Shown one piece after another: positions 45,461-57,245 of a stretch of DNA of 64,000 bases. Numbering within the stretch: position 1 is the first letter of the stretch; each line of letters begins with the position of its first letter. The translations under genes and the position numbers were made by a program. The DNA is taken from the NCBI GenBank assembly GCA_023159155.1, contig JAJNNX010000010.1:744001-808000 (forward strand), read 5' to 3'. This stretch comes from Ustulina deusta. Lineage: Eukaryota > Ascomycota > Sordariomycetes > Xylariales > Xylariaceae. Under the pieces are notes generated by a model, which ran no database searches, was not told where the DNA came from, and saw nothing but the letters and a program-made list of their open reading frames with translations.

Positions 45461-47219
45461 TTTTCCTTTAACAGGATGTTTTGCCCGTCACTCTCAGGTG
45501 TCTATTGCTGTTTGTGATGTACCCCGGGGGTTTTTTCGAAATGATATTATATGACGGAATAAAGGCGCCGTTAATCCAGTTGATGGATTAACGGTATAGG
45601 TACTAACTACCCCGCGATATATCATGAATTGCATGTCTATCTGTCGTTGAAGAAGAATGATTCAATAAATGATGTGTGAATCATTAGAATACATCGTATA
45701 GTGTTTCTGCTAACAACAAATGAAGTATCTGGCTTTCAATTGCTTAAAATTTTGTACTTAGATGGTCTGAAGTAGGGGCCCGTTGATTCTACGAAACAGT
45801 TACACGTGTTATTGTTCGTTTGCAAGGCACGATGTGGTGGCTTCTAAAGGGGTAGTCTATGAACTGATCATTTAGCTTGCCGTTTTTGGACAGCCTTATT
45901 TTCTTTAGGTTTCCCAACTTCGCTGAGTGATCGTTTAGGCGAATGGCGGCAACTTGCTATAGCTCTTGCCCTTAGTCATCCTTAGAAACGCCTAATCTCC
46001 TTTTAGCGCTTAGATGAAGATATGCGGTCCACGCCCCGAGATCAGATACATGGCGATTCGGATGACCCGAGACGTAGATAGTCGACTCAATAGGGCGACT
46101 AGGTCTGTATGGCTAGGTCTATAGCTTAAGTGGCCTTAGGTAGCTTTTATAGCTTAGGTAGCCTATGTAGGCTATATCGGCCCTTAAGAACGAAGGCTTC
46201 CTTGCCCCTGAATCAAAAGGGCCTCTAGTAGAAATTTTCGGAGTATAGTTGACCTTTGTTTTACTTAGTCATTCTTCCTTTGTCAAAAACGAAGGCATGC
46301 CACTTCTGGATAGTCTGACCCCTTAGTTCAAACAGTTGCGAGTATTGCTGCATAAGCCGCAGTCACCACCATTATCTCCAAGCTCGAGACCTTAAACAGG
46401 AGGCCGGCATCTGTTAGGTATGTGCTTCTTCCTTCCATTGGTTAGCATACCAGGTAAATTGCCAATCTTCTCCTCCTGCGTGAAAGCGCCGACATTCATG
46501 CCGGGCAGTGCCTTAGCAACGATTAGTTCGATTCTGTAGAGTAGTAGTGGCGGTATGTGGGAGAAATATGTGCCCCAACGCTTTGGCGAACCTATTAGAG
46601 CATGCCGTTTTAGTGATCAGAAAGTCGATGGTGGTGCTAGGTACATCGCCTCGTCTCAACCTCTACATTGCAGAATGCCGCTCGATGCAGGCTGCAATCG
46701 GTTAACAGCCATTCGGTTCGAGTTTGTACATAAGCGCGGAGTGGTGGCGGTGGCAGTGCCTGGATAAGTATTTATACCAAAGGATCGGATGATAATGTTG
46801 TAGCCTGCTGCTCAGGGCTACAAGTAAGGGCTTGTGGAAGAGGCGAGGTGCGACAAGTATCGGCTTCAGCCATTCACGATCCGGTGAGATGGATAGCCAC
46901 ACCACTGTTGCAATGGATTTTCGTCGCTTCTGTCAACCTGGGAGCTACCGGAGCGTGCTGGGAGATGGAACGCAAAGCTGCGGCCTCCTCCTACCTATTC
47001 ACCCTTGCGTCTGGTTTTGCTCCCAGCGTTGCACATGTTTCTTCATAACCGGTAATCGAGACGTCGAATGACATCGAAGTTATTGCGATGCCGTCTCTCT
47101 TGTTTTCGACAACTCCCAGGCCAATTTACGTCTTGCTTGTCATCAACTTAACATACATTCATATGTTGAAAGAGCTACGAGTTCTTCCAGGTCTGCGTTG
47201 CTCATTCCTCTAACATGTC
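45461..47219. other. intergenic
   Basis: Stop-dense DNA with a repeated TAGCTTAGGTAGC-like pattern near 46110-46180. 46850-47200 may hold 5' exons of the membrane protein gene, but no join could be justified. Confidence 0.4.
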
Positions 47220-47928
47220 AAGCAGCGTCAACAGACAACGAAGGATGGTACCCATGGACTCCGGCCCGCGGGCTCGCAGGAGGCAGCTACTACCTCGAGA
47301 TCTGCGACCTCGCTTCAGACGATTGCAGTTCCGCGGCTCATAGCTGGTTTCAGCTTTCCGAAAGCGCCTCGGCTTCGTCGTATCCGTGCACCAGTGTGTC
47401 GACGACGACATCAAGTTCTCGGTCATCTCACTGGCGCACCACTCCGACGACTATGGAACCAACATCTTGGACTGGGTGAGACGATCGCTCCTCGCTTTGG
47501 AGAGCAACCAGTGCATAGCAACGCTGACAAGTATGTATTGTAGATATGGTTCTTCAATGCCTTTCTCCCACATTTATCCCACTGCCCTTTCGACCGGATG
47601 GTTGGGACCCAATGCCACCGACTGCTATTGCGATGGGTCAGGAACACTCCCTCCGACCTCCAATATTACCGTACCAAACCCGGAATCCACCGATTGCGGT
47701 TGTAGCGGGTCTGGAGGACAGTCTGCCGCTTCTATCGCTTCTAAAGTGGGCCTGGCAGTCGGAGTTGTGGTTGTGCTTTTCTTTTTATGTTTCTGGTTTA
47801 CTTATCTTTGCTGTCGAGGGAGGCGAAAGGATGCGAACGCGGCCCTGTCTACTCCTCCAAACCCTCTTGCCAATGCTTCTGTCTATCACTCTATCACTTC
47901 GAGACCGGAATTAATTGTTGGAGTATAA
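47220..47928 (+). CDS. membrane protein with one TM helix, 5' end unresolved
   Basis: Two exons fit: about 47220 to 47474, and 47543-47928, joined over a GTGAGA...TTGTAG intron that removes an in-frame TGA. The extracellular part contains SYYLEICDLASDDCSS and a Ser/Thr stretch, then CYCDGSGTLPPTSN and CGCSGSGG. A single helix follows (ASKVGLAVGVVVVLFFLCFW) with a basic stop-transfer (CCRGRRK) and a short cytosolic tail ending ELIVGV. This is the plan of a fungal type I surface or sensor-like protein. A likely acceptor precedes 47220 (branch TCTAAC), so a signal-peptide exon is expected upstream but could not be identified. No family is recognised. Confidence 0.45.
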
Positions 47929-48329
47929 GATAAGCCAGATGTCTCCTAGGCGTCATGCTACGGAAGGCGGTCACACTCTATGTTTTTGATTCCAGAACCT
48001 TTGACTGATTCGAGCCTGGCATATCAAAATTTGGGATGTGAGCTCATCGGATCTCTCAGGATCTTGACAACAACACTGGTCGCGTGATTGCTTAGGTTTC
48101 TTTTGATTGACGGTATTTCATTGTATTGTGTAAACTTTAAGGAGGAATGTTGACATCTCAGTGAGAGAGAGAAACATGAATACTTATCAATGTCGAACTC
48201 AGAAACGTCTCAAGGCCAAAAACTCGCCAGTAGATCAAAGCCTCCAGGTGTTGGATTCAAGTCCGAAGATCACATCGCAACAGTAACACACTAACAAGAA
48301 CAGTCGCCATGCCGCTGGACCCGATGCTG

Positions 48330-48731
48330 TTAAACCGAAGGCATACCAGCAACCAAATCCACCGCCCATATCTCACCTGCTTTGCCAGCCGCCACATACC
48401 CCGTGTCCTGAACTCGCCTGACAGAGACGGCTACCTTGAACAAGGGGGCTCTGAACGAGATATCGAAGCTGTGGTCGAGTTGGCCTGCTGCCTGGTGTAG
48501 TCGAGAGTCATACGAGTTCGACGGAAGTGAAGACAACTCATAAGGGGTCACCTTCGTCCACCCGTCATTGAATAGGGGGTGCAGCGACTTTGCTTTCCGT
48601 GAGCCAGCTGGTAGAGCCATCATATCTTTGGCTTGTTCTGAAATCTTCTTGGAGACGTAATTATCAACGCCATCTTTAGGGAAAGTCATAAAGCATATTG
48701 GTTGACCTTCTGAGTTGAAGCCCAATTTGAT
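48330..48731 (-). pseudogene. C-terminal part of the HET gene, beyond an in-frame TGA
   Basis: Directly after the TGA at 48734-48732, the same frame stays open for about 130 codons to 48330 and reads as ordinary protein (IKLGFNSEGQPICFMTFPKD, then NDGWTKVTPYELSSLP). There is no GT donor near the stop that would splice it out, and the base after TGA is A rather than the CTA of efficient readthrough. It is most simply a lost C-terminus. A late donor-like GCAGGTGAGA near its end leaves the true 3' end unclear. Confidence 0.55.
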
Positions 48732-50030
48732 TCATCCAAACCCAGCCGGTTGTGGCCCATTGCGCAAGGTCAGTCGAATGATTCCCGCGGTACCGAATTC
48801 TTGATCAGGTAATCTGATACGGTCACTGAATTCCGGTTCAACTCGTCTCAATATATCATGAGAAGCGATATGAGAGTCCTGAAGACCGACTTTTCGCAAC
48901 CAAAAGCCCGGATAAAGGTGTACTAGCGACCCCCTCACTTTGAGTGGAACGGTGAAATTTCTTGGCTCCAATCTGACCTCTGTAAGAAAAGTGCTTTCCC
49001 CCGAAGAAGTACTCCTTCGCGCATAGAGATTACTTTCGGGTAGCTTTACGAGGAAGATTGCACATTGTTTCCCCGAGACTCCCATCCGCCCTGCGTTGAG
49101 GGTGGCCTGGTATGTGCCCACGCCGCGCTGCATGGCGGGAAGAGATATGGACAGGCCGGACTGGGTAATCTGGAAACCCCTTGAGCGACCAAGGACCACA
49201 ACATTGCCAGACCGTGCAAATGATGCCGGAGAAGGGGCAAGGCGACCGCACTGGACATCCCTGGCATCTCTGGTCTTCGAACCCTCGAGAAGATCGAGAT
49301 CCCAGACGAAGATCGACTCGTCTGACGAATCTTTCATTATGCGCTTTTGAAGACGAATAAAGGCTCCGTCAAGTTCTCCATATCGAAATGACAAGGTTAC
49401 ATCAAAGAGACCCAATAGGCTGTATGCTCTGTCTTCGATCCTTGTTGTCGTTCTGTTGGCGGCCCAAGACATCCGTTGAGCAACCGAACAACTCCGCGGA
49501 TGTCTCTGTTTGCTCAATATATCTGCCGGAATCCTGGTTTTGGTGACAATTGCAGAGGAGAGACCATTCTTGTCTCCCAAATAGTTCCAGTTCTTGCCGT
49601 AGAACTTGACAGTCTTTGGGGCAATCAATTCCTGCAGCGTCCAACCTCTTGAGAACCATTCGCTCCTGGTGAATGCGTTCGGGTCTGACGAAGTCACATC
49701 TTCCAGATAGGCGATGCAGACGGCGGAATCATTGTACCATCTGTACATCGAGTTGATGGCCTCGCTCAGCTCTACATGGTTTGACTTGTTGATACAGCAC
49801 GTATCGATCCATATCAAGTCGAATCCGAGCTTCTTCGCCAGTGCACACGCACCGGCAAAATTTCCAAAGTCGTTCTTACTTTTGACGGCGGGGCCCAGGG
49901 ACAGGACATCATGATATTGAATTTCGTTGTTGCCCCAGGTCCATCGATGGGATAGGATACAATAACCACCCTTGATTTTGTTAGAGTTTGATTCTTTGAA
50001 CTTGTATGTAGTGGCGTTGATGAAACACAT
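48732..50030 (-). CDS. HET-domain (heterokaryon incompatibility-like) protein, truncated by TGA
   Basis: An ATG-started frame of 432 residues. The N-terminal HET domain is clear: CFINATTYKFKESN, CILSHRW, FDLIWIDTCCINK, ELSEAINSMYRWY, EWFSRGWTLQELIAP and KNWNYLGDK. It continues with RIEDRAYSLLGLFDVTL, as in HET-D/E-type proteins. HET domains trigger cell death after fusion of unlike hyphae in Podospora and Neurospora; most copies in a genome are of unknown role. The frame stops at TGA and continues open downstream for about 130 codons (separate entry). Whether the short form is stable and active is unknown. Confidence 0.85.
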   Translation of the reverse strand: MCFINATTYKFKESNSNKIKGGYCILSHRWTWGNNEIQYHDVLSLGPAVKSKNDFGNFAGACALAKKLGFDLIWIDTCCINKSNHVELSEAINSMYRWYNDSAVCIAYLEDVTSSDPNAFTRSEWFSRGWTLQELIAPKTVKFYGKNWNYLGDKNGLSSAIVTKTRIPADILSKQRHPRSCSVAQRMSWAANRTTTRIEDRAYSLLGLFDVTLSFRYGELDGAFIRLQKRIMKDSSDESIFVWDLDLLEGSKTRDARDVQCGRLAPSPASFARSGNVVVLGRSRGFQITQSGLSISLPAMQRGVGTYQATLNAGRMGVSGKQCAIFLVKLPESNLYARRSTSSGESTFLTEVRLEPRNFTVPLKVRGSLVHLYPGFWLRKVGLQDSHIASHDILRRVEPEFSDRIRLPDQEFGTAGIIRLTLRNGPQPAGFG

Positions 50031-53000
50031 CTCGAATAAGGTTCAAAGCAATTTCTGAATGTTTAACTGATCGATTCAACCTCAGAGGTAGCATTTCATA
50101 GAAAACTGCTGCCTAGTTAGAATCGTCCAGTCTAGAAAAATTCATGCTACCGAAGATATGGTTGATGTCAGGTACGAGTGTCTAGAGTGAATAGAGAGAC
50201 TCATCTGCAGCTAGGGAGTAGGTAGGTAGTAGTAGTTAGGGCTCAATAGAGTGGTCAATTGATTCCCGAACCCTCCCAAATATCTAGGGGGTCGACGCCA
50301 ATATATATACAGAATACTGATCTGTCCCTGACAGTTGATGACCGCGTTCATGGTAGCATGGATGAAGAGCCGTATTGGAAGAGGAAAAACTGCCAAGGTA
50401 GCCTGCTTTGTTTCTCTTGGGGATAATCATGCACATGCAAGGCGTCCCCGATTCTATCCAACCGAAGTTCTAGGCGAGCCAGAGTAATGGACCACGTACA
50501 TTCTGTAGGATTTTGCGAAGTTGTATTGCTTGTAGCATGCATTGTAATAGGGATTATGTTTGCACAAATGCCTTCTTTTTTAAACATTATTTATCATGAG
50601 CTACCATAGAATGCTTAGATATTTACTTCTAAGACATATCACGGACCTTATTACCACGGCATTATCCGGTCATAACAGTCTGCTTTAATGTTCAGTATCC
50701 GTAGCTTGGTTGGATGTAGTATGCCATGTGGCAAGTGGAAACTGTCGAATCCTTAAGTTCCAATGGTTATTCTGAATCGCCGTTGCTCCTGTTCACATAG
50801 TAGATATTGAAGTGGTAACCATAACTAACAGCACTTACCTATAAGTTACTTACGCTGCCCCTATACTAGGAGATAGGCCTAACCTACACTTCCTAGTATA
50901 GTTATCATTCTTTTCTCATGGGAAATTAGACCATCAAGTGATAAAGTCAAAAATTTAATTCGTTGATAATTGCTAGCGAAGGTAGGTGGTGTTCTTCCTT
51001 TTTTTGCTGAGGATCCGTATAGTGGTGTTTTTATATAATTACTCCCCTATGGGAAGCCACCCTGATCCACCTACACCACTTCAACATGTTCACGTAATTG
51101 GCTCTCATCAAACTGTCGATACTAGAATGGATATATTAACCGCTGTGCCGAAAGACCTCAGAACAATAGCGTAGACCCCCAAGCTCACCTCGCAATATCT
51201 TCTTGCCTTGGGTACATAAGTATTTCTTCAATGCATCTACGCACTTCGCGTTTAGTAACTATTACCAAGATCCCAACCATTTAACTTAAGGGAATCATAT
51301 GAACAACTAGTTTTGCCATGAGGCGGCAATCATGAGCGCCAACGCTTCATCTACAGCAACAAACACTGCCACGGTTCTAGGCCCAAGAAGCAGCAAGCAT
51401 CGGGCTACACTTGAATTATGTAACTAAGATGGGTCTGTGAGCGAAACCCGAGCCTACCTAGGTATGTGGAGTTCCTCGGCATCAAACCATGGGCATTCCT
51501 GAATGGATTTGGCTGAGGAAGATATGATACCGACACTGGCTTGGTGAGACTGACAAAGGTAATTCCTGAGATCTCCCCACGGTCTTCGCTTCGCTTCGAG
51601 GCGTGATTGCTATTCAGTCTAATCTGGTCGGTTAAACGAATCACCGCGCACACCACGTCTCTTGTTTTCCAACAAGAGAATCACAGACTATTGCATCCGA
51701 TGGGATGTTGGACAATATAAATATTTCGATTATGTCAGCATGTTTTCATAGAGATTATTAGATATGGGTACTGGTAGCAGAGAAGAAACCAGCAACCAAG
51801 ATGAAATAAGTACTGAAAACATTGGTGCTTCGTGTTTTAGAACCTGGTTGTCTTGGTAGCTCTGGGTATTTGCACATTTGGTGGTGATAAAGGCGATCAT
51901 GCCTCTCCCCGATCTTTATTCTGGGAACCTCATATCTCAGGCCGCACAAATGTACGGGCGCCATATGATAGTTATGCGAACTCCAGTCCGTCGTTATCAT
52001 GGGCTTACAGAACGCAGCCTTTAATAGTGGGCGTAATAGATGATGTACCTACCTATTACATTGGCGGGAAATCCATTGTTGCTGGTATTCATTCAACCAA
52101 ATGTTCCAGGTTGTTACACAATGGTTCAATGTTGGTATCTGAGCCAGAGAAGGACTTGGAATCGGGGTAAATGCAGCATGTATGTGCACCTAAACAGTAC
52201 GTTGGTCTTGGGTCCAGGTCCCTCCCCAGGTACTTAGGTACTGAACACTTCAATAGACCGCAAATGCGCATTAGCGCATTCACACTAGAGAAGTGGATGC
52301 GCCAGCTCACGTGACAACAAGGCTGGCGAGACGAACTAGGTATCATGATCAATGGGAGCTTGGAGGTTCGACAATGCCTAAGCTTTCAGAACACGCACCT
52401 AGAATGAGTTGGAGAGAACACAATACCTCGACCATGATCCAGTGTTTTGCCGCTATTTTCCAAGTCTCCTAGATTATGCGACAGTCAAAGTTTCTTTGGT
52501 GTCGGCACTAAACTTCCCAGCAACCTTCCCGCCCTCCTTCCGCGAACCGCCACCACGGACAACACCACCACGAGACAGACACATCATCACACAAGCTGCA
52601 GTATCGGTCTTGTCCAGGCCTTTGATCTATCGGTATTGCGCATCGCCTTTGCAGTCCACCTGCCTGTCACTCACTTGGCTCTCTCTTCGAGCTACAACGG
52701 CTGGTGAGTCCCCCGTCCTGCGGTGGCGCTGCCTTGCAAGCATCCCCACGAACTGTCACAGCGTCATCTGATATCCCTGTCCCACACACATCGCCACTTG
52801 GGGCTGGGAGGAGCTGAGCTCTTTGGGCGACCGAGCTGACCGTGTGAGCAAAGGTGATACCCGCTGCTGAACCGGACACATCATTCGCCTTGATACACAA
52901 CTCAAACCCCCGGTTGGCATTGCTTAACACAACGAAATTGCCACATACGCCGTGGCCTTCCTCTTCTTTGTGATCCTCGGTGTTGTGAAGCCCCTCCTCG

Positions 53001-53618
53001 TTATTGAGAATAGTCTCGTTCTACGCAGTAGAAGTGGTATTACAACCCTGCCATTCAGCAAACCTCCGGCCAACCTCCAGCGACACTATTCCCAATCACG
53101 AACGTGACCCGCAAAGCATCCCTCTCTCTCGCACACACACGAACAGGTACGCCGTTGCCAACCGACCCTCGCCTCTCCGTTTATTTCTCGTTGCGAACCC
53201 ACTATATCTCAGTGCTTGGTCTCATGAACTGTGGTATTGATCAACCATAGCTGCCCTCTATACGGTACCCATGCAGCACTCTAGTAAATTTCCTGACCTG
53301 AATACATGGATACCGCTCGACGACTCCTCCCAGTACACTTCCGCCCACTCCAGCTACCATACTGAAGCCGCCCCCCTCGAACAAATCCTATCGTCATCTG
53401 TTACGCTCGAGACGTTCCTCTAGATAGCGCCAAACACTGCTCTTGCAGATGGACCTACACCTCTACCACGAACCTCGACACATCTCTATCAACGCTCTCC
53501 AACCTAAAAGGACCACACCGGCAAGAGAACTCTTCACATTGCAGACTCTTGTGTACTGTTTGTACCCGCCGCGCGATTCGGTCGTCAACCTGGATTCCTA
53601 CTTCATCAGCCTGGCGGT
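50031..53618. other. intergenic and probable ccr4 leader
   Basis: 50031-52400 is AT-rich and stop-dense. 52400-53618 is C-rich with several GTGAGT/CAG pairs, as in a spliced 5' leader, and may hold the missing N-terminal exon(s) of ccr4; none could be assigned. Confidence 0.4.
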
Positions 53619-55806
53619 ATGTACGGACCAAATCATCAGCAGGGACATAACTCACGCCTAAATGGCGTTGCCGGCGGGCGAGGAATGCCCCAAATGATGT
53701 ACAATACCTACGTCCAGCCGCAGGGGGCACATCAACATCATACCCATCCCCAACATCACCAGAATCTACAACAAGATCACACCAGTCATAATACGACGCC
53801 AGGGTCAATCAATCACTCTGGCTTCTCTGCCAGTCTTGGGCCAAATGTGAGCCCGTTCACCCCTAGTAACCACCAGAATGGCACGACGGCTACTTCTCGC
53901 AGTGCGCAAGGCCAACAGCAATATGCTGAGCACTGGAATGATCAGTTGAAGGCGTTCAAAGCAGCTGAACAGGCGCATCAGACCATGGCCGAACAGCACC
54001 AGCAGCACTACTACGCAAGAACCAAAGCCTCAGAGAACAAAGGCATTGGCCCACCCGCTAATATGAATACTAATGAGTCGGTCGACGGCGAGTTAGAGGA
54101 TAGGGGTAGGCCGGTGAATTTCGACAAGGCTCTGGACAGACAGGATTGGCTGATGATCGATATGAGTGGCCAAGGGCTCAAGAATGTATCTGCGCCACTC
54201 TTCGATCAATATCAATTTCTCACTGAGGTCTACCTCTCCTCGAACCAGTTAACCTCACTCCCTCCGGCAATAGGGCAACTCCGATCCCTACGTTTACTTG
54301 ATGTGTCTCATAATCAGCTTACCCAGTTGCCGCCTGAGTTGGGCATGTGTACACCCTTGCGCCAGCTGTTGCTTTTCAACAACCTGATTCGAACTATCCC
54401 CTTCGAATTAGGCGCTCTTCATTTTCTGGACTTACTGGGCATACAAGGGAATCCATTGGATAACAATATCAAGACAAAGATCATGGAGGAGGGCACCAAA
54501 GGGTTCATTAATCACCTCAAGGAGAACGCCCCTGGTACGTGTACCCAATAGTCGCTCTCGCTCGGCGAAAAGAATTGTGAACCTAAACTAACATCCATTA
54601 GTGCCTATGCCTCCCGCTCCACGTGTACCAATCACAATCCAAGAGGACATAGGTTCTGAAAAGGAACGCATCCGAGTGTTGTCCTGGAATACACTATGCG
54701 ACAAGTATACCTCGAGCGTATTGTATGGGTATACACCAGCAAGTGCTCTAATATGGGAGTATCGTCGAGACAATATAATGCAGGAGTTCCACGAGAGAGA
54801 TGCCGACATCCTCTGCTTGCAAGAGACTGCTATGGATGCATTTGATAACTTCTTTAGTCCTGAACTAGCCAAGAAGGGTTATAGGGGTGTCTTCTACCCC
54901 AAGACTCGCGTTAAGCACATGACAGGCAAAGACCAGCAAGCTGTGGATGGATGTTCCATATTCTACAAAAGCGATAAATACATCCTGCTAGACAAACAGC
55001 TTGTTGACTTTCGGCAAACAGCCATCAATCGGCCAGACATGAAGGCGGCAGATGATGTTTTCAACCGAGTTATGCCTAAAGATACCATCGCTGTGTACTG
55101 CTTTTTTGAGTCGCGATTTACAGGCAACCGTTTCATTGTCGTCAATGCTCATCTCTGCTGGGAATCATTTTTGCCAGACGTGAAGGCGGTGCAGACGGGT
55201 ATTTTGATGGACCTAGTCACCAAACAGTCCGAGCGTTACACTCGGCGTCCGCCGATACCAATTGAAGAGAAACAACTCACGAAGACGGCTGTAGAGGACA
55301 GTCAAGTCGAAGATTTCCCCGAGCCCTTGCCCAGCCAAGAATACCGGAATAACACAGACATTCCGTTGCTTGTGTGCGGCGATTACAATTCGATGCCCGA
55401 CAGTTCGGTCTATGAACTTCTGGAGAAGGGTCGGATACCACCAGATCACCCGGATTTGAAAGGGCATTCGTATGGAAACTTTACACGAGATGGCATTGAG
55501 CACCCGTTTAGCTTGAGGAACTCATACGCACATCTCTTTGGGACGCCAGACGAATTAACGTTCACTAACTATACCCCATCGTTCTCAGGTGTCCTTGATT
55601 ACATCTGGTATACAACAAACACTCTGGATGTGGTGGAACTTCTCGGTCCCCCGGATGCAGAGTACCTAAAGCGCGTACCTGGATTCCCCAACTATCATTT
55701 CCCTGCAGACCACATTCAAATAATGGGAGAGTTTGTCTTCAAGCCCAAGAAGGAAAAGAAGCCACCAGGGGACCAAAAGGGCCGACTCGACCAGGAAGCC
55801 AGATAA
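53619..55806 (+). CDS. ccr4: Ccr4 deadenylase (LRR plus EEP nuclease)
   Basis: Exons 53619-54534 and 54602-55806 give 706 residues from the first usable ATG. The intron has branch CTAAC and acceptor TTAG. The N-terminus is Gln/His-rich. Leucine-rich repeats (LTEVYLSSNQLTSLPPAIG, LRLLDVSHNQLTQLPPELG) bind Caf1/Pop2. The exonuclease-endonuclease-phosphatase domain starts near residue 325 with RVLSWNTLCDKYT, catalytic Glu380 in LCLQE, then VVNAHLCW, CGDYNSMPDS and ADHIQIM. Ccr4 shortens mRNA poly(A) tails in the Ccr4-Not complex. Relatives have more residues before MYGPNHQQG, so a 5' exon is probably missing; GCGGTATGT at the start is also a donor-like sequence. Confidence 0.93.
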
Positions 55807-57245
55807 CTTCTCGTAGTCTTAAAAGGGACTCAATCTTAGTATCCTCGTATCAGATACAAGGACAGCTGATGGTCTCTTGCAATGGGGACGATTACTTCAC
55901 TGTTTGTCGGGTAGATCGGCCCACGATGCTTTGGCCATGTATATGAAGGAATGAATGGATGCAACGAATCTTTTCTCATACTCTCCGAGAAGTGTTTTGT
56001 TAAGGCACCTGGATTGGACATCTCGGATGGCGGTTCTGCGCGGGGAGTCGGAGAGCTCAATTTCTCGTTTGATCTTTCGCGGTTGTCTTTCGTTGCGGTT
56101 CAGTGATAGGCGTTGAAGTATATGTACTTGTAACTGGTTTCTTGGCTCCAAAGCAGCAATACCATCTGCAAGCTGCCACAGTGCAGTACCCACATCTTCC
56201 ATGATCTTCGATTTTTAACGTGATTCAAGTGGTTAGAGTGCGCATGAATATGGAGGAAACCCGAGCGCTACCTAGTGGTAGAGTGTTTTTCCGCACATTG
56301 ATAATATGCGAGATAGACAAGTTATTGAACACCGAGCGAGCTCGGACTTTTGTAGTGGGTGTTAGCGTTGACCTATGGCAACGGTTGACGAGCAATCAGT
56401 CATGTAGGAGGTTTGTATCCTGTGTGCCAAAGCCAGTCTAGTGAATAGTGGTACCGAGGACACTCGATTGTGCGCAATTACTTGGTAACAAGGACGTGAT
56501 CAGCTGATATCTCGGTACATTTCTTCCCCCCCGTCTTCATTCTGTATGATGATCTAATAATGTCACTACCTTGGGACGCCTCATCAGTACCATCGGAGTG
56601 AAAAGGGATGGCAAATATATGGATATCCTCTTCTAGCGCCTGGGTTAGGTGAGGGTTTGCTATTCATCCATCTCGGAAGCTACTTGCTAGATGCGGAGAC
56701 AACGATGTGGGCAGACAGTTGCCTCATACCAGGAATGGCCTTTAAAAAAAAGCCCAAGTCAAGAAGCTATCTGCCGGCCTTGGTACTGTATTCAATTGAT
56801 AAAGCCAATGCCACGATCGCTTGCCAAGAGGTGGTGGTGCTTATGCCAGTCTGAATTCGTCTGTGCTACTTCAGCCAGATTAACATGACACGGGCAGTCA
56901 GTCGGAGAATGGCAGAGGAAAAGGTATGTCAGTGGCGTTGGGCGAGGTGACACTGTGAGAGGTGCTCGTGGATAAATACGCGGCAGCGTAGGGTAAAAGG
57001 GGGGAAATCTACCCAATATCAACCATTTCTCTAATCCGTGGAGGACAATGTTCCGACTACTATACGGCTTCATGCAGCTGGTTTATCTGTGTAGATACCC
57101 TACCTAGGTATATAATAGATGCAATGCAAGCTCTTTCGCAAGGCGATAGCAGTTGAAACATCTCAGTGTTGGTCATTCCCTGGTATTAGTCTTGACATCA
57201 TCGCGTATTTCTAAGCAGTACAGCGTCTTTGTAAACCTAGACACT
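55807..57245. other. intergenic, one weak small ORF
   Basis: Apart from the minus-strand ORF at 55897-56202, nothing coding is seen. The leader of the oxygenase gene occupies the last 150 bases. Confidence 0.4.
55897..56202 (-). CDS. hypothetical 101-aa ORF
   Basis: ATG to stop, 101 residues, convergent with ccr4 and starting 90 bases past its end. The product has mixed, non-repetitive composition with heptad-like leucines (ALWQLADGIAALEPRNQL), a basic centre (RQPRKIKREIEL) and no membrane segment or cysteine motif. No family is recognised. It could be an antisense or chance frame. Confidence 0.25.
   Translation of the reverse strand: MEDVGTALWQLADGIAALEPRNQLQVHILQRLSLNRNERQPRKIKREIELSDSPRRTAIRDVQSRCLNKTLLGEYEKRFVASIHSFIYMAKASWADLPDKQ

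Noticed and set aside
52409..52771. 120-codon plus-strand frame upstream of ccr4
   Set aside because: C-rich leader-like DNA with no conserved content.
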